This document shows positions 9,412-21,000 of a stretch of DNA of 64,000 bases, in pieces. The position numbers were made by a program, and so were the translations under genes. The stretch spans positions 3,286,001 to 3,350,000 of the forward strand of contig NZ_CP021358.1 in assembly GCF_002157205.1 (NCBI RefSeq). The letters run 5' to 3'. The notes under the pieces were generated by a model. The model saw nothing but the letters and a program-made list of their open reading frames with translations. It was not told the origin of the DNA and did not search any database. The first letter of the stretch is position 1. Every line of letters starts with the position of its first letter. This DNA comes from Kushneria marisflavi. GTDB taxonomy: Bacteria > Pseudomonadota > Gammaproteobacteria > Pseudomonadales > Halomonadaceae.

Positions 9412-10257
9412 TTATTTCTCCGTGTCGACCAGGCCCTTGATGAACCAGCGCTGCATGACAATGATGACCACAGCTGGAGGCAGCAGCGCCAGTACCGTCA
9501 TGGCGGTGGCCAGGTGCCAGGGCGGCGTGCCATCCTGGGAAATGGTCAACCGCTTGAGGCTCATGACCAGGGTTGCGTTATCGGCGCTGCTCATGGCCAC
9601 CAGCGGCCACAGGTACTGGTTCCAGCCGTAGATGAACATGATCACAAACAGTGCCGCGATATTGGTTCTGGACAGCGGCAGCAAAATATCGATGAAAAAG
9701 CGCCACGGGCCGGCGCCATCGACCCGGGCTGCTTCCATGAGTTCGGGTGGCAGCGTCAAAAAGAACTGACGAAACAGAAAGGTTGCCGTGGCGCTGGCAA
9801 TGAGCGGCAGTATCAGTCCCGGATAGCTGTCGATCAGTCCCAGATCGGCGACCACACCATAGGTCGGCACGATACGCACCTCGATGGGCAGCATGAGCGT
9901 CACAAAGATCAGCCAGAAGCAGCAGCGTCGAAACGGAAAACGGAAAAAAACCAGTGCATAGGCAGCAAGGATTGCAAAGGTCAGCTTGCCAACGGCAATG
10001 CCAAGCGCCATGAAAAGCGAGTTGAGCATCAAGTGCCAGGCCGGCACCCCGACACCACGCACCGGCTCACTCAAAAGCGTCAGATAATGATCCAGGCCGC
10101 TGGCGCCCGGCCACAGTGGCAGGGCGCCGGAAAACAGCGCGCCGGGTGTCTGGGTCGAGGCCAGCACGGCCAGCACCACGGGCAGCATGAACATCAGCGC
10201 CCCGAGGATCAAAAGGGCATGGGCCACAACATCAAGCTTTGGCCGGTGATAGCGCAT
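9412..10257 (-). CDS. ugpE: sn-Glycerol-3-phosphate ABC transporter permease UgpE
   Basis: A 281-residue inner-membrane permease with about six hydrophobic segments, beginning with one near residues 13-33. The cytoplasmic EAA loop that docks on UgpC reads [15 protein letters not shown] with a downstream LPLS. It pairs with UgpA to form the transport channel. It lies 42 bases after ugpA and one base before ugpC, inside the ugpB-A-E-C-Q operon. Confidence 0.92.
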   Translation of the reverse strand: MRYHRPKLDVVAHALLILGALMFMLPVVLAVLASTQTPGALFSGALPLWPGASGLDHYLTLLSEPVRGVGVPAWHLMLNSLFMALGIAVGKLTFAILAAYALVFFRFPFRRCCFWLIFVTLMLPIEVRIVPTYGVVADLGLIDSYPGLILPLIASATATFLFRQFFLTLPPELMEAARVDGAGPWRFFIDILLPLSRTNIAALFVIMFIYGWNQYLWPLVAMSSADNATLVMSLKRLTISQDGTPPWHLATAMTVLALLPPAVVIIVMQRWFIKGLVDTEK

Positions 10258-10299
10258 GGCAAGGCTTCCTGACGGATATCGGTGCGGTTAAAGAGAGAC

Positions 10300-11178
10300 T
10301 CAGTGGTACTGCACGCGTCGTTCGACGTAGCGAAACTGCACCAGTGTCAAAAGACCCACCATCAGCATCAAAAGCACTGACTGTGCGGCCGAGCCGCCCA
10401 GATCCAGTCCTATGATGCCGTCCTGATAGAGCTTGTAGACCAGCGTGCGCGTTGCGCCGCCCGGGCCGCCGCCGGTGGTGGTATCGATGGTGCCAAAGGT
10501 GTCAAAAAAGGCGTAAATAGTGTTCATGACCAGCAGGAAAAAGCTGGTCGGTGAGAGCAGCGGAAAGGTGATGGTCCAGAAGCGCCGCCAGGGGCCGGCA
10601 CCATCGATGGCCGCGGCTTCCATGAGACTGGCCGGAATGCCCTGCAAACCGGCCAGAAAGAACACGAAGTTGTAGCTCATCTGTTGCCAGATGGCGGCCA
10701 CGATCACCAGCACCATGGCCTGATGGCCGTTGAGCCGGAAGTCCCAGTGAATGCTTAGCGCACTCAGGGCCCTGGTGAGCACCCCCAGGGTGGGATCGAA
10801 CATGAACATCCACAAAACCCCGGCCGCGGCAGGTGCTACGGCGTAGGGCCAGATCAAAAGCGTCCGGTAGACACGGCTTGCCTTCAATACCCGATCGGCC
10901 ATGGTGGCCAGCAGCAATGCAATCGCCATGGCACCGAACGCTACGCTGACACTGAAGAGGGCCGTATTGAGCAGCGCCTCATGATAGCTGCGAGAGGCCA
11001 GCACCCGCGTGAAGTTCGAAAGACCGGCGAAGGTCTCTCCCAGACCGAAGGCATCCTGCACATAAAAGGACTGTCGCAGGGCTGTCACGGCCGGCCAGAA
11101 AAAAAACACCAGCACGATGACAAGCTGCGGTGCCATGAGCATCCATGGCGCAAGGCGGTGACGTTGAAAGGTGGACAT
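10300..11178 (-). CDS. ugpA: sn-Glycerol-3-phosphate ABC transporter permease UgpA
   Basis: A 292-residue inner-membrane permease. It has a hydrophobic first segment around residues 11-32, further membrane spans, and an EAA loop [16 protein letters not shown] followed by FPLLSP near the middle. The heterodimer with UgpE forms the channel. The gene follows ugpB by 77 bases and precedes ugpE by 42. Confidence 0.92.
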   Translation of the reverse strand: MSTFQRHRLAPWMLMAPQLVIVLVFFFWPAVTALRQSFYVQDAFGLGETFAGLSNFTRVLASRSYHEALLNTALFSVSVAFGAMAIALLLATMADRVLKASRVYRTLLIWPYAVAPAAAGVLWMFMFDPTLGVLTRALSALSIHWDFRLNGHQAMVLVIVAAIWQQMSYNFVFFLAGLQGIPASLMEAAAIDGAGPWRRFWTITFPLLSPTSFFLLVMNTIYAFFDTFGTIDTTTGGGPGGATRTLVYKLYQDGIIGLDLGGSAAQSVLLMLMVGLLTLVQFRYVERRVQYH

Positions 11179-11255
11179 GAGCTGAAGGCGTTATCCAAAA
11201 GACACGAGAAGTCGGCATACCTGCCCCGGCAACTTCCGCGCCGGGGCTGGATGGA

Positions 11256-12587
11256 TCAGCGCACGCTGCGCTCGAACTGTTCCAGAAGCGCATTGCCACG
11301 GTCTGCGGCATCATCGAGCGCTTGCTGAGCGCTCTTGTCACCGTTGAGGGCTCGCTCGAGTTCCTCTTCGATCACGTCGCGAATCTGCGGCATGTTGCCC
11401 AGCCGCAGACCGCGCGAGTTATCGCTTGGCTCTGTGCTGGTCATCTGCTTGAGCGCGATCTCGGTGCCAGGGTTTTCCTCGTAGAAGCGCTGCTCACGGG
11501 TCAGCGCGTAAGCCTTGTCGGTAATGGGCAGATATCCCGTGAACTGATGCCAGTCGGCTTGTACTTTTGCCGAAGAGAGGTAGCCGAAGAACTGCGCGAC
11601 GCCTTTATAGACGTCATCACTCTGACCCTTGAGTACCCATAGTGAGGCGCCGCCGATGATCGAGTTTTTCGGCTGATCGATCACCTTCGGATCCCAGGGC
11701 AGGGGCGCGACGCCGAATTCAAAACCTTCGGTATTGTCACGAACGCTGGCGTAGCTGGCCGATGACGCCATCAGCATGGCGCAGTCACCCGAGAAAAAAC
11801 GCGGTGAGGCCTGGTCCTGCCGTCCTCCGTAGCTGAACACGCCGCTTTTCTGCCAGTTGATCAGATCCTGTACGTGAGCAACGACGGCATCGCTTTGATT
11901 GAACGTCAGCCGCGCTGTTGTTCCACCAAACCCGTTCTGCTCGCTGGCAAATGGAATGTCCTGACGCGCTGCAAAGTTTTCGAGCTGAATCCAGCTTGGC
12001 CAGGTGGTCGTAAAGCCGCAGCTGGCTGCACCGCTGTCGACGATGGTTTTACCTGCCTCGGCCACGGCTTCCCAGGTGGTCGGCGGTGCATCAGGATCAA
12101 GCCCTGCCTTTTTGAAAAGATCGCGGTTGTAATAGACCACCGGGGTGGACGAGTTGAAGGGCAGTGACAGCATGTGGCCGTCGGTGGTGCTGTAATAACC
12201 GGTAATGGCGGGCAGATAGGCGGTAGGGTCGAAGGGCTGGCCGGTATCAGCCATCAGTTCATACACCGGATAGATAGCGCCCCGGGCGTTCATCATGGTG
12301 GCCGTGCCGACTTCATAGACCTGTGTAATGGCGGGTGCCTGGCCGGCGCGAAACGCCGCAATGGTCGAGGTCAGGTTTTCGCTGTAGGTGCCCTTGTAGA
12401 CCGGTTTGACGACATAATCTGACTGGGACTGATTAAAGCCTTCGGCAATCTCGTTGACCTTTTCACCCAGACTGCCCTCCATGGCATGCCACCAGATGAC
12501 TTCCGTGGCCGCCAGCGCCGGTGTCGCGCTCAGTGCCAGCGAGGATATTGCCGCCATCCCGACGATGCCTTTGAAACCCTTGACCAT
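11256..12587 (-). CDS. ugpB: sn-Glycerol-3-phosphate-binding periplasmic protein
   Basis: A 443-residue periplasmic binding protein that delivers glycerol 3-phosphate and glycerophosphodiesters to UgpAE. A cleavable signal peptide ends at about ALAATEV (residue 26). The mature N-terminus carries the UgpB-typical WWHAMEGSLG and YKGTYSENL segments. The start is the ATG at 12587, with GGAG six bases upstream; the frame extends 29 codons higher but without a ribosome site. First gene of the operon; a possible Pho box lies about 80 bases upstream. Confidence 0.93.
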   Translation of the reverse strand: MVKGFKGIVGMAAISSLALSATPALAATEVIWWHAMEGSLGEKVNEIAEGFNQSQSDYVVKPVYKGTYSENLTSTIAAFRAGQAPAITQVYEVGTATMMNARGAIYPVYELMADTGQPFDPTAYLPAITGYYSTTDGHMLSLPFNSSTPVVYYNRDLFKKAGLDPDAPPTTWEAVAEAGKTIVDSGAASCGFTTTWPSWIQLENFAARQDIPFASEQNGFGGTTARLTFNQSDAVVAHVQDLINWQKSGVFSYGGRQDQASPRFFSGDCAMLMASSASYASVRDNTEGFEFGVAPLPWDPKVIDQPKNSIIGGASLWVLKGQSDDVYKGVAQFFGYLSSAKVQADWHQFTGYLPITDKAYALTREQRFYEENPGTEIALKQMTSTEPSDNSRGLRLGNMPQIRDVIEEELERALNGDKSAQQALDDAADRGNALLEQFERSVR

Positions 12588-12667
12588 GTTGTGCTCCGCG
12601 CTGTCCTTGTGAAAATTTTTGCTGCGACAATATGCTGGGAGACTGATGGCAGTCGTGTGGCAAACAG

Positions 12668-12685
12668 ATGTCATGTCGATGACAG
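12668..12685 (-). promoter_or_regulatory. Candidate Pho box upstream of ugpB
   Basis: Read on the minus strand, CTGTCAT, a four-base spacer and ATGACAT form a direct repeat with the spacing of a PhoB box; the first half is exact and the second matches five of seven positions of CTGTCAT. The site is about 80 bases before the ugpB start. PhoB control of ugp is established in Escherichia coli. Confidence 0.45.
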
Positions 12686-12789
12686 TGGTATCGACGGGAA
12701 GAAGGCAGAGAGTAATGTGGGCGAGAGGTTAGCCAGATACGAGAGGCACATGGCATCATGGCCGTTTTGAACGGCGGGCAGACACAGCT

Positions 12790-13362
12790 TTGAAGATTTC
12801 ATATATCACCGACTCCCGGGATCGGGATGCCTGTCTGGCCATGCTCTGTGCCAGTGTGTTCGGACGGGAAGCGGGGCTGGCGCCTCTGGTGGAGTTTGCC
12901 GGTGTCAGCCGATTGCTCGAGCAGGAATCGGCCCGTATCGTGGCACTTTTCGACGACAGCAAAAAACTTTGCTCGGTGGCACTGCTCACGCTTGAGGTGG
13001 AAGGGCGCGGCGTGGCGCTCCGGCTTCTGGCCACGCCCGAGAAAAAGCGTGGCCGGGGTCATGGGCGGCGGCTGGTGACGCGGCTTGGAGAGTCAACGGC
13101 GATGCGGGTCACGACTGCGGACCCAAGGCTTGAAGCCTTTTTCACCACGTTTGGTCTGGAGCGCTGGTATCGCCACGCTGACAGCGATCTGCGCACCGGC
13201 TTTAATGCGCGCTCAAGCGTTGACTCGCTGTCGATGGCCCCTGATGTGGTCGATTTTCAGGAGGACGCCGTGTTGCGTGCCTTCAAGCGCGACCCGGCCG
13301 TATTCGAGCGCTACAAGACACGCTTTGCCGAAGGCCTTGAGCATTTCAACACGCTGACATGA
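12790..13362 (+). CDS. GNAT-like acetyltransferase domain protein
   Basis: A 190-residue protein that I recognise only at the fold level. Residues 70-95 (ALRLLATPEKKRGRGHGRRL) resemble the beta4-alpha3 acetyl-CoA-binding region of GNAT enzymes, with the R-G-x-G-x-G/R loop, followed by a strand and a TTFGLERWYR segment like the GNAT motif B. The apparent start is TTG at 12790, as no ATG lies nearby in frame. It stands alone, divergent from ugpB, and ends at a bidirectional terminator shared with the porin gene. The acceptor substrate is unknown. Confidence 0.6.
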   Translation: MKISYITDSRDRDACLAMLCASVFGREAGLAPLVEFAGVSRLLEQESARIVALFDDSKKLCSVALLTLEVEGRGVALRLLATPEKKRGRGHGRRLVTRLGESTAMRVTTADPRLEAFFTTFGLERWYRHADSDLRTGFNARSSVDSLSMAPDVVDFQEDAVLRAFKRDPAVFERYKTRFAEGLEHFNTLT

Positions 13363-13373
13363 TTGAGACTGAT

Positions 13374-13407
13374 ATAAAAAACCCCGGCCATGGCCGGGGT
13401 TTTTTAT
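13374..13407. terminator. Bidirectional terminator
   Basis: A perfect ten-plus-ten palindrome (13381-13400) with A-runs on the left and T-runs on the right sits between two convergent genes. It should end transcription of both the GNAT-like gene and the porin. Confidence 0.9.
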
Positions 13408-13419
13408 AGCAACGTGTTT

Positions 13420-14787
13420 TTAGAAGTTGATGCCGAAGTTGGTCTGGATACTGGTATGCCAACCGTTATCTACCGGTGAGCCGAAGTAGTTCAGGCCATT
13501 TTTGTTGGTGATGATATCAAACCAGGCAAAGTAGGGTCCGGCAGTCACCAGTACCCCCAGGTCATTGAGCATGGGGTCATCCTGATCGCCAAAGCCGCCA
13601 TTGATGGAGGAAAAGTCACCGGCCGGATCGATGTAGCTGAAGTCGTTGAAGAAAAACAGGTTTTCAACGGGTCCCCAGTCCACATCCATGCTGTAGCTGG
13701 CGCTGGCCGTATACATCTGGCCGCGTTTCGGGATCAGATAATTGAAGCCGAAGGCCCCGATCTGGATGACACTATCAGAAATGCCGGACTGCGCTTCCGA
13801 GGGGTTTTTGGGATTATATTCATAGGTTGTGGCCTGAAACATGGTGCGCCAGTTGCCGTATGAACCGTCAATACCAATGGCGGCCGACCAGTTATCGCCA
13901 CTACGATTGGTCTGCTCGTTATAGAGCTGCCCGCCCTTGGCGGAGACGTTCAGCTGGGTTGAATAGTCATCACCATGATCAAAGGTATAGCCGGCGCGGG
14001 CGGCGAGCTGGTTCTCTTCGCTGTTCCCCTGAGGGCTATCCCCGATGGCGTTGGCGCCATAGTGCTCGTTGCCGCTGCCCAGGTTATCGCTTTTGAAAAA
14101 CGCCAGTGAAGTATCCCATGGCCCCTGGTGGTGATCCCACTTCACCCCGGCATTCTGGTTGTCGTTGAAGCCGGCGAGATAGGGCAGAGTGCCGTACCAG
14201 CCCTGATAGCCATACTCCATGTTACCGAAGGGCGTCTGGACCAGACCGACGCGGATGGTGTCGTTATCGTTGGGATTGAAGCCGAGCCAGCCCGACTTCA
14301 GGAACTGATAGCCGTCATAGAAACGGTATTCAAAATCATATTCCAGATCGTCCACTTCGCCGTTGACCGCAAGGACAAACTTGCCGAAATCCATGTCGCC
14401 GGTAGTGTCCTTGCTCTGCTCGCTCCAGTCGTTAAAGCTGCCGTTGAACTGAAGCTGACCGCTGAATTCCGTCTGCTGCATCTGCTTGATGGCAGAGCTG
14501 TTTTCCTGGGCCAGGCTCTGATGTGAGCTTGCTTGCGATGCCTGCGGGTCAGGGGTTGCTGCCGCGCTATTGCCGGTCATTTCCTGATGACTGCTGGAAG
14601 CACTCGTTGCCTGCTGCTGCTCCAGCCGATCAAGACGCTGCTGCATTTGTTGCAGCTGGGCGCGCAGTGCCTCGATGGTTTGCTGATCATTGGGTGCAGC
14701 CTGCACGGCAGTGGCCGTCATGGCTGCAGAGATGCTGAGGGAGAGCGTCAGCGCCTTCAGACGTCGTGAGTCCGTTTGAGTGGTCAT
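13420..14787 (-). CDS. DcaP-type trimeric outer-membrane porin
   Basis: A 455-residue outer-membrane protein. The N-terminal signal peptide ends near AVQA (residue 30). It is followed by a Gln-rich heptad region (about 34-62) that reads as a trimeric coiled coil, then a low-complexity linker and a long beta-barrel region of alternating aromatic/polar strands ending in Phe (FGINF), the usual C-terminal barrel signal. This layout fits the DcaP family, which takes up small anionic solutes; the true substrate is unknown. It follows the RND operon on the same strand after a 216-base gap, so it probably has its own promoter. Confidence 0.75.
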   Translation of the reverse strand: MTTQTDSRRLKALTLSLSISAAMTATAVQAAPNDQQTIEALRAQLQQMQQRLDRLEQQQATSASSSHQEMTGNSAAATPDPQASQASSHQSLAQENSSAIKQMQQTEFSGQLQFNGSFNDWSEQSKDTTGDMDFGKFVLAVNGEVDDLEYDFEYRFYDGYQFLKSGWLGFNPNDNDTIRVGLVQTPFGNMEYGYQGWYGTLPYLAGFNDNQNAGVKWDHHQGPWDTSLAFFKSDNLGSGNEHYGANAIGDSPQGNSEENQLAARAGYTFDHGDDYSTQLNVSAKGGQLYNEQTNRSGDNWSAAIGIDGSYGNWRTMFQATTYEYNPKNPSEAQSGISDSVIQIGAFGFNYLIPKRGQMYTASASYSMDVDWGPVENLFFFNDFSYIDPAGDFSSINGGFGDQDDPMLNDLGVLVTAGPYFAWFDIITNKNGLNYFGSPVDNGWHTSIQTNFGINF

Positions 14788-14894
14788 GAACTGTTCCTTT
14801 GATCGTTGTTATGTATCGATGTCGTGTCAGGTTTTTATTGTTATGACACGCCATGTCACCGGTAACTTACCATTCGCAAACGAGGCAATAAACA

Positions 14895-14908
14895 CTGTTC
14901 ATGAACAG
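14895..14908. promoter_or_regulatory. 14-base palindrome upstream of the porin
   Basis: A perfect palindrome, CTGTTCATGAACAG, lies about 110 bases before the porin start in the mdtC-porin gap. It has the form of a dimeric operator, but I cannot assign a regulator. A second hairpin (GCCCTTGCC/GGCAAGGGC, 14950-14973) without a T-run lies closer to the end of the efflux operon. Confidence 0.35.
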
Positions 14909-15003
14909 AAGAAAGGATACGACTGCCATTTCATGAGCCGGATACTACGGCCCTTGCCACCATCGGCAAGGGCACATCAGTGCAGGAGGGCTATATCAGA
15001 AGG

Positions 15004-18000
15004 TCAACGACGTCTCAGACGGTCCAGATAGAGATAGACCACGGGGGTGGTATAAAGCGTTAGAAGCTGGCTGACGATCAGGCCGCCCACGATGGAAATG
15101 CCCAGAGGCGCGCGCAATGCGGCGTTTTCATCCGTACCGAACATCAAGGGCAGGGCACCCAGAATGGCGGCAAGGGTCGTCATCATGATAGGGCGAAAGC
15201 GCACCAGAGCGGCCTCGCGCACGGCGTCCTGTGATGACAGCCCACGCTCGCGCTCGGCGTTCAGGGCAAAGTCGACCAGCATGATGGCGTTTTTCTTGAC
15301 CACGCCAATCAGCAGGATGATGCCGATCAGCGCGATCAGGGTGAAGGGCTTGTCCAGAAGCATCAGCGCCAGCAGTGCGCCGATCCCGCCGGAGGGCAGG
15401 GTGGACAGGATGGTCAGTGGATGGATGTAGCTCTCATAGAGAATGCCCAGCACCAGATAGACCGTGACCAGGGCCGCCAGTATCAACCAGGGCATGGCTT
15501 CTACCCCGCTCTGGAAGCTGGCGGCACTGCCCTCGAAATCCGCCTGAAGGTCGGTGGGGAGATGCAGGCGGTCGAGCCGGTCACTGATAAGGCTGGTCGC
15601 CTCGGATAGGGAAACCCCATCACTTAGATTGAACGACACCGTGGTGGCGGCAAACTGCCCCTGATGGTTGACGCTGACCGGGCTGGTGCTGCGTTCGTAA
15701 TGGCTGAAGGCTGATAGCGGCACGGGGCTGCCGTCATCGTTGATGATGTGCATCATCTCCAGCGCTCTGGCCGAGCGCTGCCACTTCTGGGCCACTTCCA
15801 GTACCACGTAATACTGATTTGTTCCCTGATAGACGCTTGAAATCTGCCCCTGAGCGAAGGCGTTGCCCAACAGGGTGTCGATATCACGCATGCTCAGTCC
15901 CAGTCGCGCGGCCCGATCGCGGTCCACCACCAGCTTGATGGCCTGACCGCCATTGCGACTGTCGCTGTCTACTCCGGTGATTTCGGGGATACCCCGCATA
16001 GCCTGCTCCACACGCGGTGACCATTCCCTCAGCAGCGAAAGATCATCACTTTTAAGCGTCAGCTCGTACTGGCTGTTGCTTGAGGAGCGCCCGCCCATGC
16101 GCAGGTCCTGCAGACCGCGCATGAACACCTGTACCCCCGGGATATCGCCCATCAAGGCGGAGAGCCGGTTGCCGTTGGCATTGGTGTCGCCCGTCCGGTC
16201 TTCCTTCAACGTCACAAACAGCGTGGCGGAGTTGACGCCACCACCCCCCGGGCCGCTGCCGCCCAGAAAGCCCAGTACACTGCTCACGGCATCGTCCGCC
16301 AGTAGGCGATCGCGCGCCATGTTCAGCTTGGCCGACATGGCATCAAACGAAATGCTTTGATCGCCGCGCATGGCGCCGATCAGTCGTCCTGTGTCCTGAT
16401 CGGGTACGAATCCCTTGTCGATATGCACATATAAAAACCCGTTGAGCACGATTACGGCCACCAGTGACAACAGTGTCATGCGTCGATGGCGCAGGGCCAC
16501 ATTCAACGAGCGTTCATAGCCTGCCAGAATGCGCTGCCCACTGCGCTCGATCAGATGCTGGAATCGGCCGGGTGGACGGGCATGAGTAGGGAGCTTCAGC
16601 CAGCGTGAACACAGCATCGGGGTCAGGGTCAGCGAGACCAGCAGCGAAACCATGACGGCGGTGGCCAGCGTGACGGCAAACTGGTGAAAGAGCCGACCGA
16701 TAAACCCGCCCAGAAACAGCAGGGGAACGAACACGGCAACCAGAGACACGCTCATCGACAGGACCGTAAAGCCCACTTCACGGGCACCCAGCAGGGCAGC
16801 CTCTCTGACCTTCATGCCCGCTTCAATATGCCGGGCAATGTTTTCCACCACCACGATGGCGTCATCCACCACGAAGCCGATGGCAATGATCAGCGCCATC
16901 AGTGAGAGCGTATTGAGCGAGTAGCCCAGCAGATACATCACCATGAAGGTGCCCAGCAGCGATACCGGGATGACGGCGGTGGGAATCAGCGTGGCCCGCG
17001 GATTGCGCAAAAAGACAAATACCACCATGACCACCAGGAATACGGCCAGTATCAGGGTGATCTGGGTCTCCTGCAGCGACGCTCGGATACCCGGGGAGCG
17101 ATCCAGCACGGTGTGAAGGTCGGCACTGGCAGGAAGCGCGGCACGGATGCCGGGCAGGCGCGCCTTGATGCGGTCGATGGTTTCGATCACGTTGGCATCG
17201 GTTGCCGGGCTGACCACGATGACGACGGCCGGCTGGCGGTTATAAAAACCGACGTTGTAGATATCCTCGACACTTTTTTCGACGTCGGCAACATCGCCCA
17301 GACGCAGGGTGTGATCACCATCTCTGGCAATGATCAGGTCGCGATAGCCCTGCGGATCGAACATCTGCGAGTCGGTATGGATGCTCCAGCGGTACCGGTC
17401 ATCTTCCGTGAAACCGGTGGGCTGGTTACTGTTGGCCGCATTGATGGCCTCTCGAACCCGGTCAAGGCTGATACCGGCATTCTCGAGCTTGCGTGGATTG
17501 AGCGTGATTCGCATGGCCGGTGAGGAGCTGCCGCCAACGCTGACGCGAGAGACGCCATCTACCTGTGCAATGCGCGGAGCAATGTCCTGATCGGCCAGAT
17601 TATAGAGGGTACCCTTGTCGATCTCGGCGCTGGTCAGCGACAACAGCATGATGGGCGAGTCGGCCGGGTTGAGCTTTCGAAGCCGGGGAGAGCTGGTCAT
17701 GGCGGTAGGCAGCAGCGCCTCGGCTCGATTGATGGCCGCCTGGACTTCCCGCGCCGCCTCGTTGACGTCCTTTTCCAGTTCGAACTGGATGATCACGCTT
17801 GTCGAGCCTTCCGAGCTCGACGAGGTCATCTGGGTGATCCCGGCAATCTGGCCCAGCGAACGTTCAAGCGGCGTGGCCACCGTTGAGGCCATGGTCTCCG
17901 GGTTGGCCCCGGACAGGCTGGCCGTGACCAGGATGGTCGGGAAGGACACCGCTGGAAGCGGTGCCACCGGCAGGCGTACGTAGGAGAGCAGCCCACCCAG

Positions 18001-18066
18001 AATGATGGCAAGCGTCAGAAGCGAGGTGGCAATCGGGCGCTGAATGAAGGGCGACGACAGACTCAT
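15004..18066 (-). CDS. mdtC: RND multidrug efflux permease, MdtC-like
   Basis: A 1020-residue inner-membrane RND pump subunit. It opens with the typical first transmembrane helix ([11 protein letters not shown]), has two large periplasmic porter loops and a cluster of helices around residues 335-480 and 855-1010. In the helix-4 region the proton-relay motif [14 protein letters not shown] carries two adjacent Asp residues. In MdtABC-type systems two RND proteins form a mixed trimer with an adaptor and use TolC. The ATG overlaps the stop of the preceding RND gene by four bases. Substrates are unknown. Confidence 0.88.
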   Translation of the reverse strand: MSLSSPFIQRPIATSLLTLAIILGGLLSYVRLPVAPLPAVSFPTILVTASLSGANPETMASTVATPLERSLGQIAGITQMTSSSSEGSTSVIIQFELEKDVNEAAREVQAAINRAEALLPTAMTSSPRLRKLNPADSPIMLLSLTSAEIDKGTLYNLADQDIAPRIAQVDGVSRVSVGGSSSPAMRITLNPRKLENAGISLDRVREAINAANSNQPTGFTEDDRYRWSIHTDSQMFDPQGYRDLIIARDGDHTLRLGDVADVEKSVEDIYNVGFYNRQPAVVIVVSPATDANVIETIDRIKARLPGIRAALPASADLHTVLDRSPGIRASLQETQITLILAVFLVVMVVFVFLRNPRATLIPTAVIPVSLLGTFMVMYLLGYSLNTLSLMALIIAIGFVVDDAIVVVENIARHIEAGMKVREAALLGAREVGFTVLSMSVSLVAVFVPLLFLGGFIGRLFHQFAVTLATAVMVSLLVSLTLTPMLCSRWLKLPTHARPPGRFQHLIERSGQRILAGYERSLNVALRHRRMTLLSLVAVIVLNGFLYVHIDKGFVPDQDTGRLIGAMRGDQSISFDAMSAKLNMARDRLLADDAVSSVLGFLGGSGPGGGGVNSATLFVTLKEDRTGDTNANGNRLSALMGDIPGVQVFMRGLQDLRMGGRSSSNSQYELTLKSDDLSLLREWSPRVEQAMRGIPEITGVDSDSRNGGQAIKLVVDRDRAARLGLSMRDIDTLLGNAFAQGQISSVYQGTNQYYVVLEVAQKWQRSARALEMMHIINDDGSPVPLSAFSHYERSTSPVSVNHQGQFAATTVSFNLSDGVSLSEATSLISDRLDRLHLPTDLQADFEGSAASFQSGVEAMPWLILAALVTVYLVLGILYESYIHPLTILSTLPSGGIGALLALMLLDKPFTLIALIGIILLIGVVKKNAIMLVDFALNAERERGLSSQDAVREAALVRFRPIMMTTLAAILGALPLMFGTDENAALRAPLGISIVGGLIVSQLLTLYTTPVVYLYLDRLRRR

Positions 18067-21000
18067 GAGGCGCGCCCATTGGTGTCGGGAACATTGCCAT
18101 CGGCGACCGGGTCATCACGGCGAGTGCTCCATCGACCGGCCAAACGGTCAAAGTACAGATAGATGACCGGCGTGGTAAACAGCGTCAGAAGCTGACTGAC
18201 CAGCAGACCGCCTACCATGGCCAGCCCCAGCGGCTGACGCAGTTCCGAGCCGAAACCGCTGGAAAGCATCAGGGGAATGGCGCCGAACAGTGCGGCAAAG
18301 GTGGTCATCATGATGGGGCGAAAGCGTAAAAGCGCTGCCCGATAGATCGCCTCACCTGGCGAAAGTCCCTGACGTCGCTGACCGTCGAGGGCAAAATCGA
18401 TCATCATGATGGCGTTTTTCTTGACGATTCCGATCAGCAAAATGATGCCGATGATGCCGACCATGCCCAGGTCGTTGCCGGTGACCATCAGCGCCAGCAG
18501 TGCCCCGATGGCCGCCGAGGGCAGGGTGGAGAGGATGGTCAGCGGGTGAATGTAGCTCTCATAGAGCACGCCCAGCACGATGTACATCACGACCACGGCA
18601 GCCAGAATCAGCAACAGCGTGTTGCTGGTGGAGCCGGCAAATCCGAGTGCGGCGCCCTGATAGGCCAGCTGCGTATCCCGATCGACATTTGCCTGCTGGC
18701 GGGCCTGATCGATGGCATCGAAGGCCTGGGACAGGGAGTAACCTGGCGCCACATCAAAGGAGACGTTGGCGGCCGCAATGCGGTTTTGCCGTGACAGCGA
18801 CAGGCTCGTATAGCGCTGTTCGATGCTGACCAGTGACGTCAACGGCACCATGTCACCGCTGTCAGCCTCTAGATAAAGACGGTCCAGCGCCGAGGGGCCG
18901 CGCTGCTGGTCATTGGCGACATTCATGACCACCCGGTACTGGTTGGACTGGGTAAAGATGGTCGAGATCAGGCGCTGGCCAAAGGCGTTATACAGCGTGG
19001 CATCGATATCGCTGACGCTGATGCCCAGCCGGCTGGCGCGATCACGGTCAATGTCCAGATAGAGCTGCAGACCGCGATCCTGCAGGTCCGAAGCCACGCC
19101 GGAAATGGCCGGCGACTGGCGAATCTGCTGGATCAGCGCGTCGACATCGTGTGACAGCAGTTCGGAGTCATTGTTGGTGACTGACATCTGGTACTGATAG
19201 CGGCTGACATTGTCATCCAGGGTCAGATCCTGCAAAGGCTGCAGGTAGAGGCGCATGCCGGCCACGGAGCGGCTCTTTTCGTTGAGGCGATGGATGATGT
19301 CCTGCACACCGTCCCGGTCGGCCAGTGGCTTGAGATTGATCTGAAAGCGCCCGGTGTTGAGGGTGCTGTTGTCTTCATTCACCCCGATGGTCGAGGAGAG
19401 ACTCTCCACTGCAGGGTCCTTGAGAATAATGTCGGCCAGCGCCTTTTGATGCTCGGCCATCGCGTCAAAGGAGATGGACTGATCCGCCTCGCTGATGCCG
19501 CGAATGGCGCCGGTATCCTGCTGAGGGAAAAGGCCCTTTGGAATGGCCAGATATAAAAGCGCCGTTATGGCAAAGGTCATGACAGCGACGGCCAGCGTCA
19601 GCCCCTGATGACGTAGTACCCATTGAAGCCCGCGGTCATAAAGGCGCAGCAGTCGCCCGAAAAAACCGGCGTAGCTTTCGCCGTGTATCTCGTCGCCCTG
19701 ATCGCAATCATTGCCGGGGGCGCGTGCCTTGAGCATTTTCGCGCACAGCATGGGCGTCAGCGTCAGCGAAATGAACGCCGAGATCACGATGGCCACGGCC
19801 AGCGTAATGGCAAATTCACGGAACAGACGCCCGACCACATCCTGCATGAACAGCAGCGGGATCAGCACCGCCACCAGCGATACCGTCAACGAGATGATGG
19901 TGAAAAAGATCTGGCGGGCACCCTTGAGTGCGGCATCAATGGGTTTTTCGCCCTTTTCCAGATAGCGAATGATGTTTTCAAGCACCACGATGGCATCGTC
20001 GATGACAAAGCCGGTGGCGATCGTCAGCGCCATCAGCGTGAGATTGTTGAGGCTGAAGCCGGCCAGATACATGACGCCAAAGGTGCCGATCAGCGACATG
20101 GGGACGGCCAGACTCGGGATGAGGGTGGCCGGGATGTTCCGCAGAAACAAAAAGGTGACAAGGATGACCAGCCCCACGGCCAGCACCAGTTCGAACTGGG
20201 TATCCTCGACCGAGGCGCGGATGGTCTGGGTACGGTCGCTGAGCACTGACACATCCACGCTGTCCGGCAGGCTCGCCTGCAGTTCGGGCAGCTGGCGACG
20301 GATGTCATCGACCACGCTGGTGACATTGGCACCGGGCTGGCGCTGAACGCTGATGATCAGCGCCGGATCGCGATCGGCCCAGGCCGTCAGCCAGGCGTTT
20401 TCCGAGCCCTCGTGAACGCTTGCGATATCGCGCAGACGCAGCGGCATATCGTTGTCATATTTGACGATCAGATCGCCGTACTGATCGGGCGAGGTGAGCT
20501 GGTCGTTGGCATCGACCGTCAGCGCCCGGTAGGGGCCATACAGTGTGCCCTTGGGCTGATTGACGTTGGCGGCGGCAATGGCATTGCGCACTGCCTCCAT
20601 ATCCAGACCGTGTGCGGCCATACGGCGTGCATCGCCATCGATGCGAATGGCGGGTTCATGCCCGCCTGACAGAGATACCAGACCCACACCATTGACCTGG
20701 GAAAGCCGCTGTACCAGCCGGGTGTCCACCAGGTCATAGACCCGCGTCAGCGGCAGGCTGTCCGAGCGCACGGCCAGCGTCATGACCGGCGCATCCGCCG
20801 GGTTGACCTTGCTGTAGCTGGGCGGCATCGGCAGGTCATCCGGGAGCAGGTTGCTGGCCTGATTGAGGGCGGCCTGCACGTCCTGTTCGGCCACGCCCAG
20901 ATCGCTGTCGAGACCAAATCGCAGGGTCACGAGTGACGCACCGCCGGTGCTGGTCGAACGCATGTCCTCCAGCCCCGAAATCTGGCCGAGCTGATCCTCC

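Noticed and set aside
9379..10272. A 297-codon plus-strand open frame opposite ugpE
   Set aside because: It is antisense to a clear permease gene, and its Gln/His/Arg-rich composition is what a high-GC complementary frame produces.
14950..14973. GCCCTTGCC/GGCAAGGGC stem considered as a terminator for the efflux operon
   Set aside because: No T-run follows on the minus strand, so it is not a standard intrinsic terminator.
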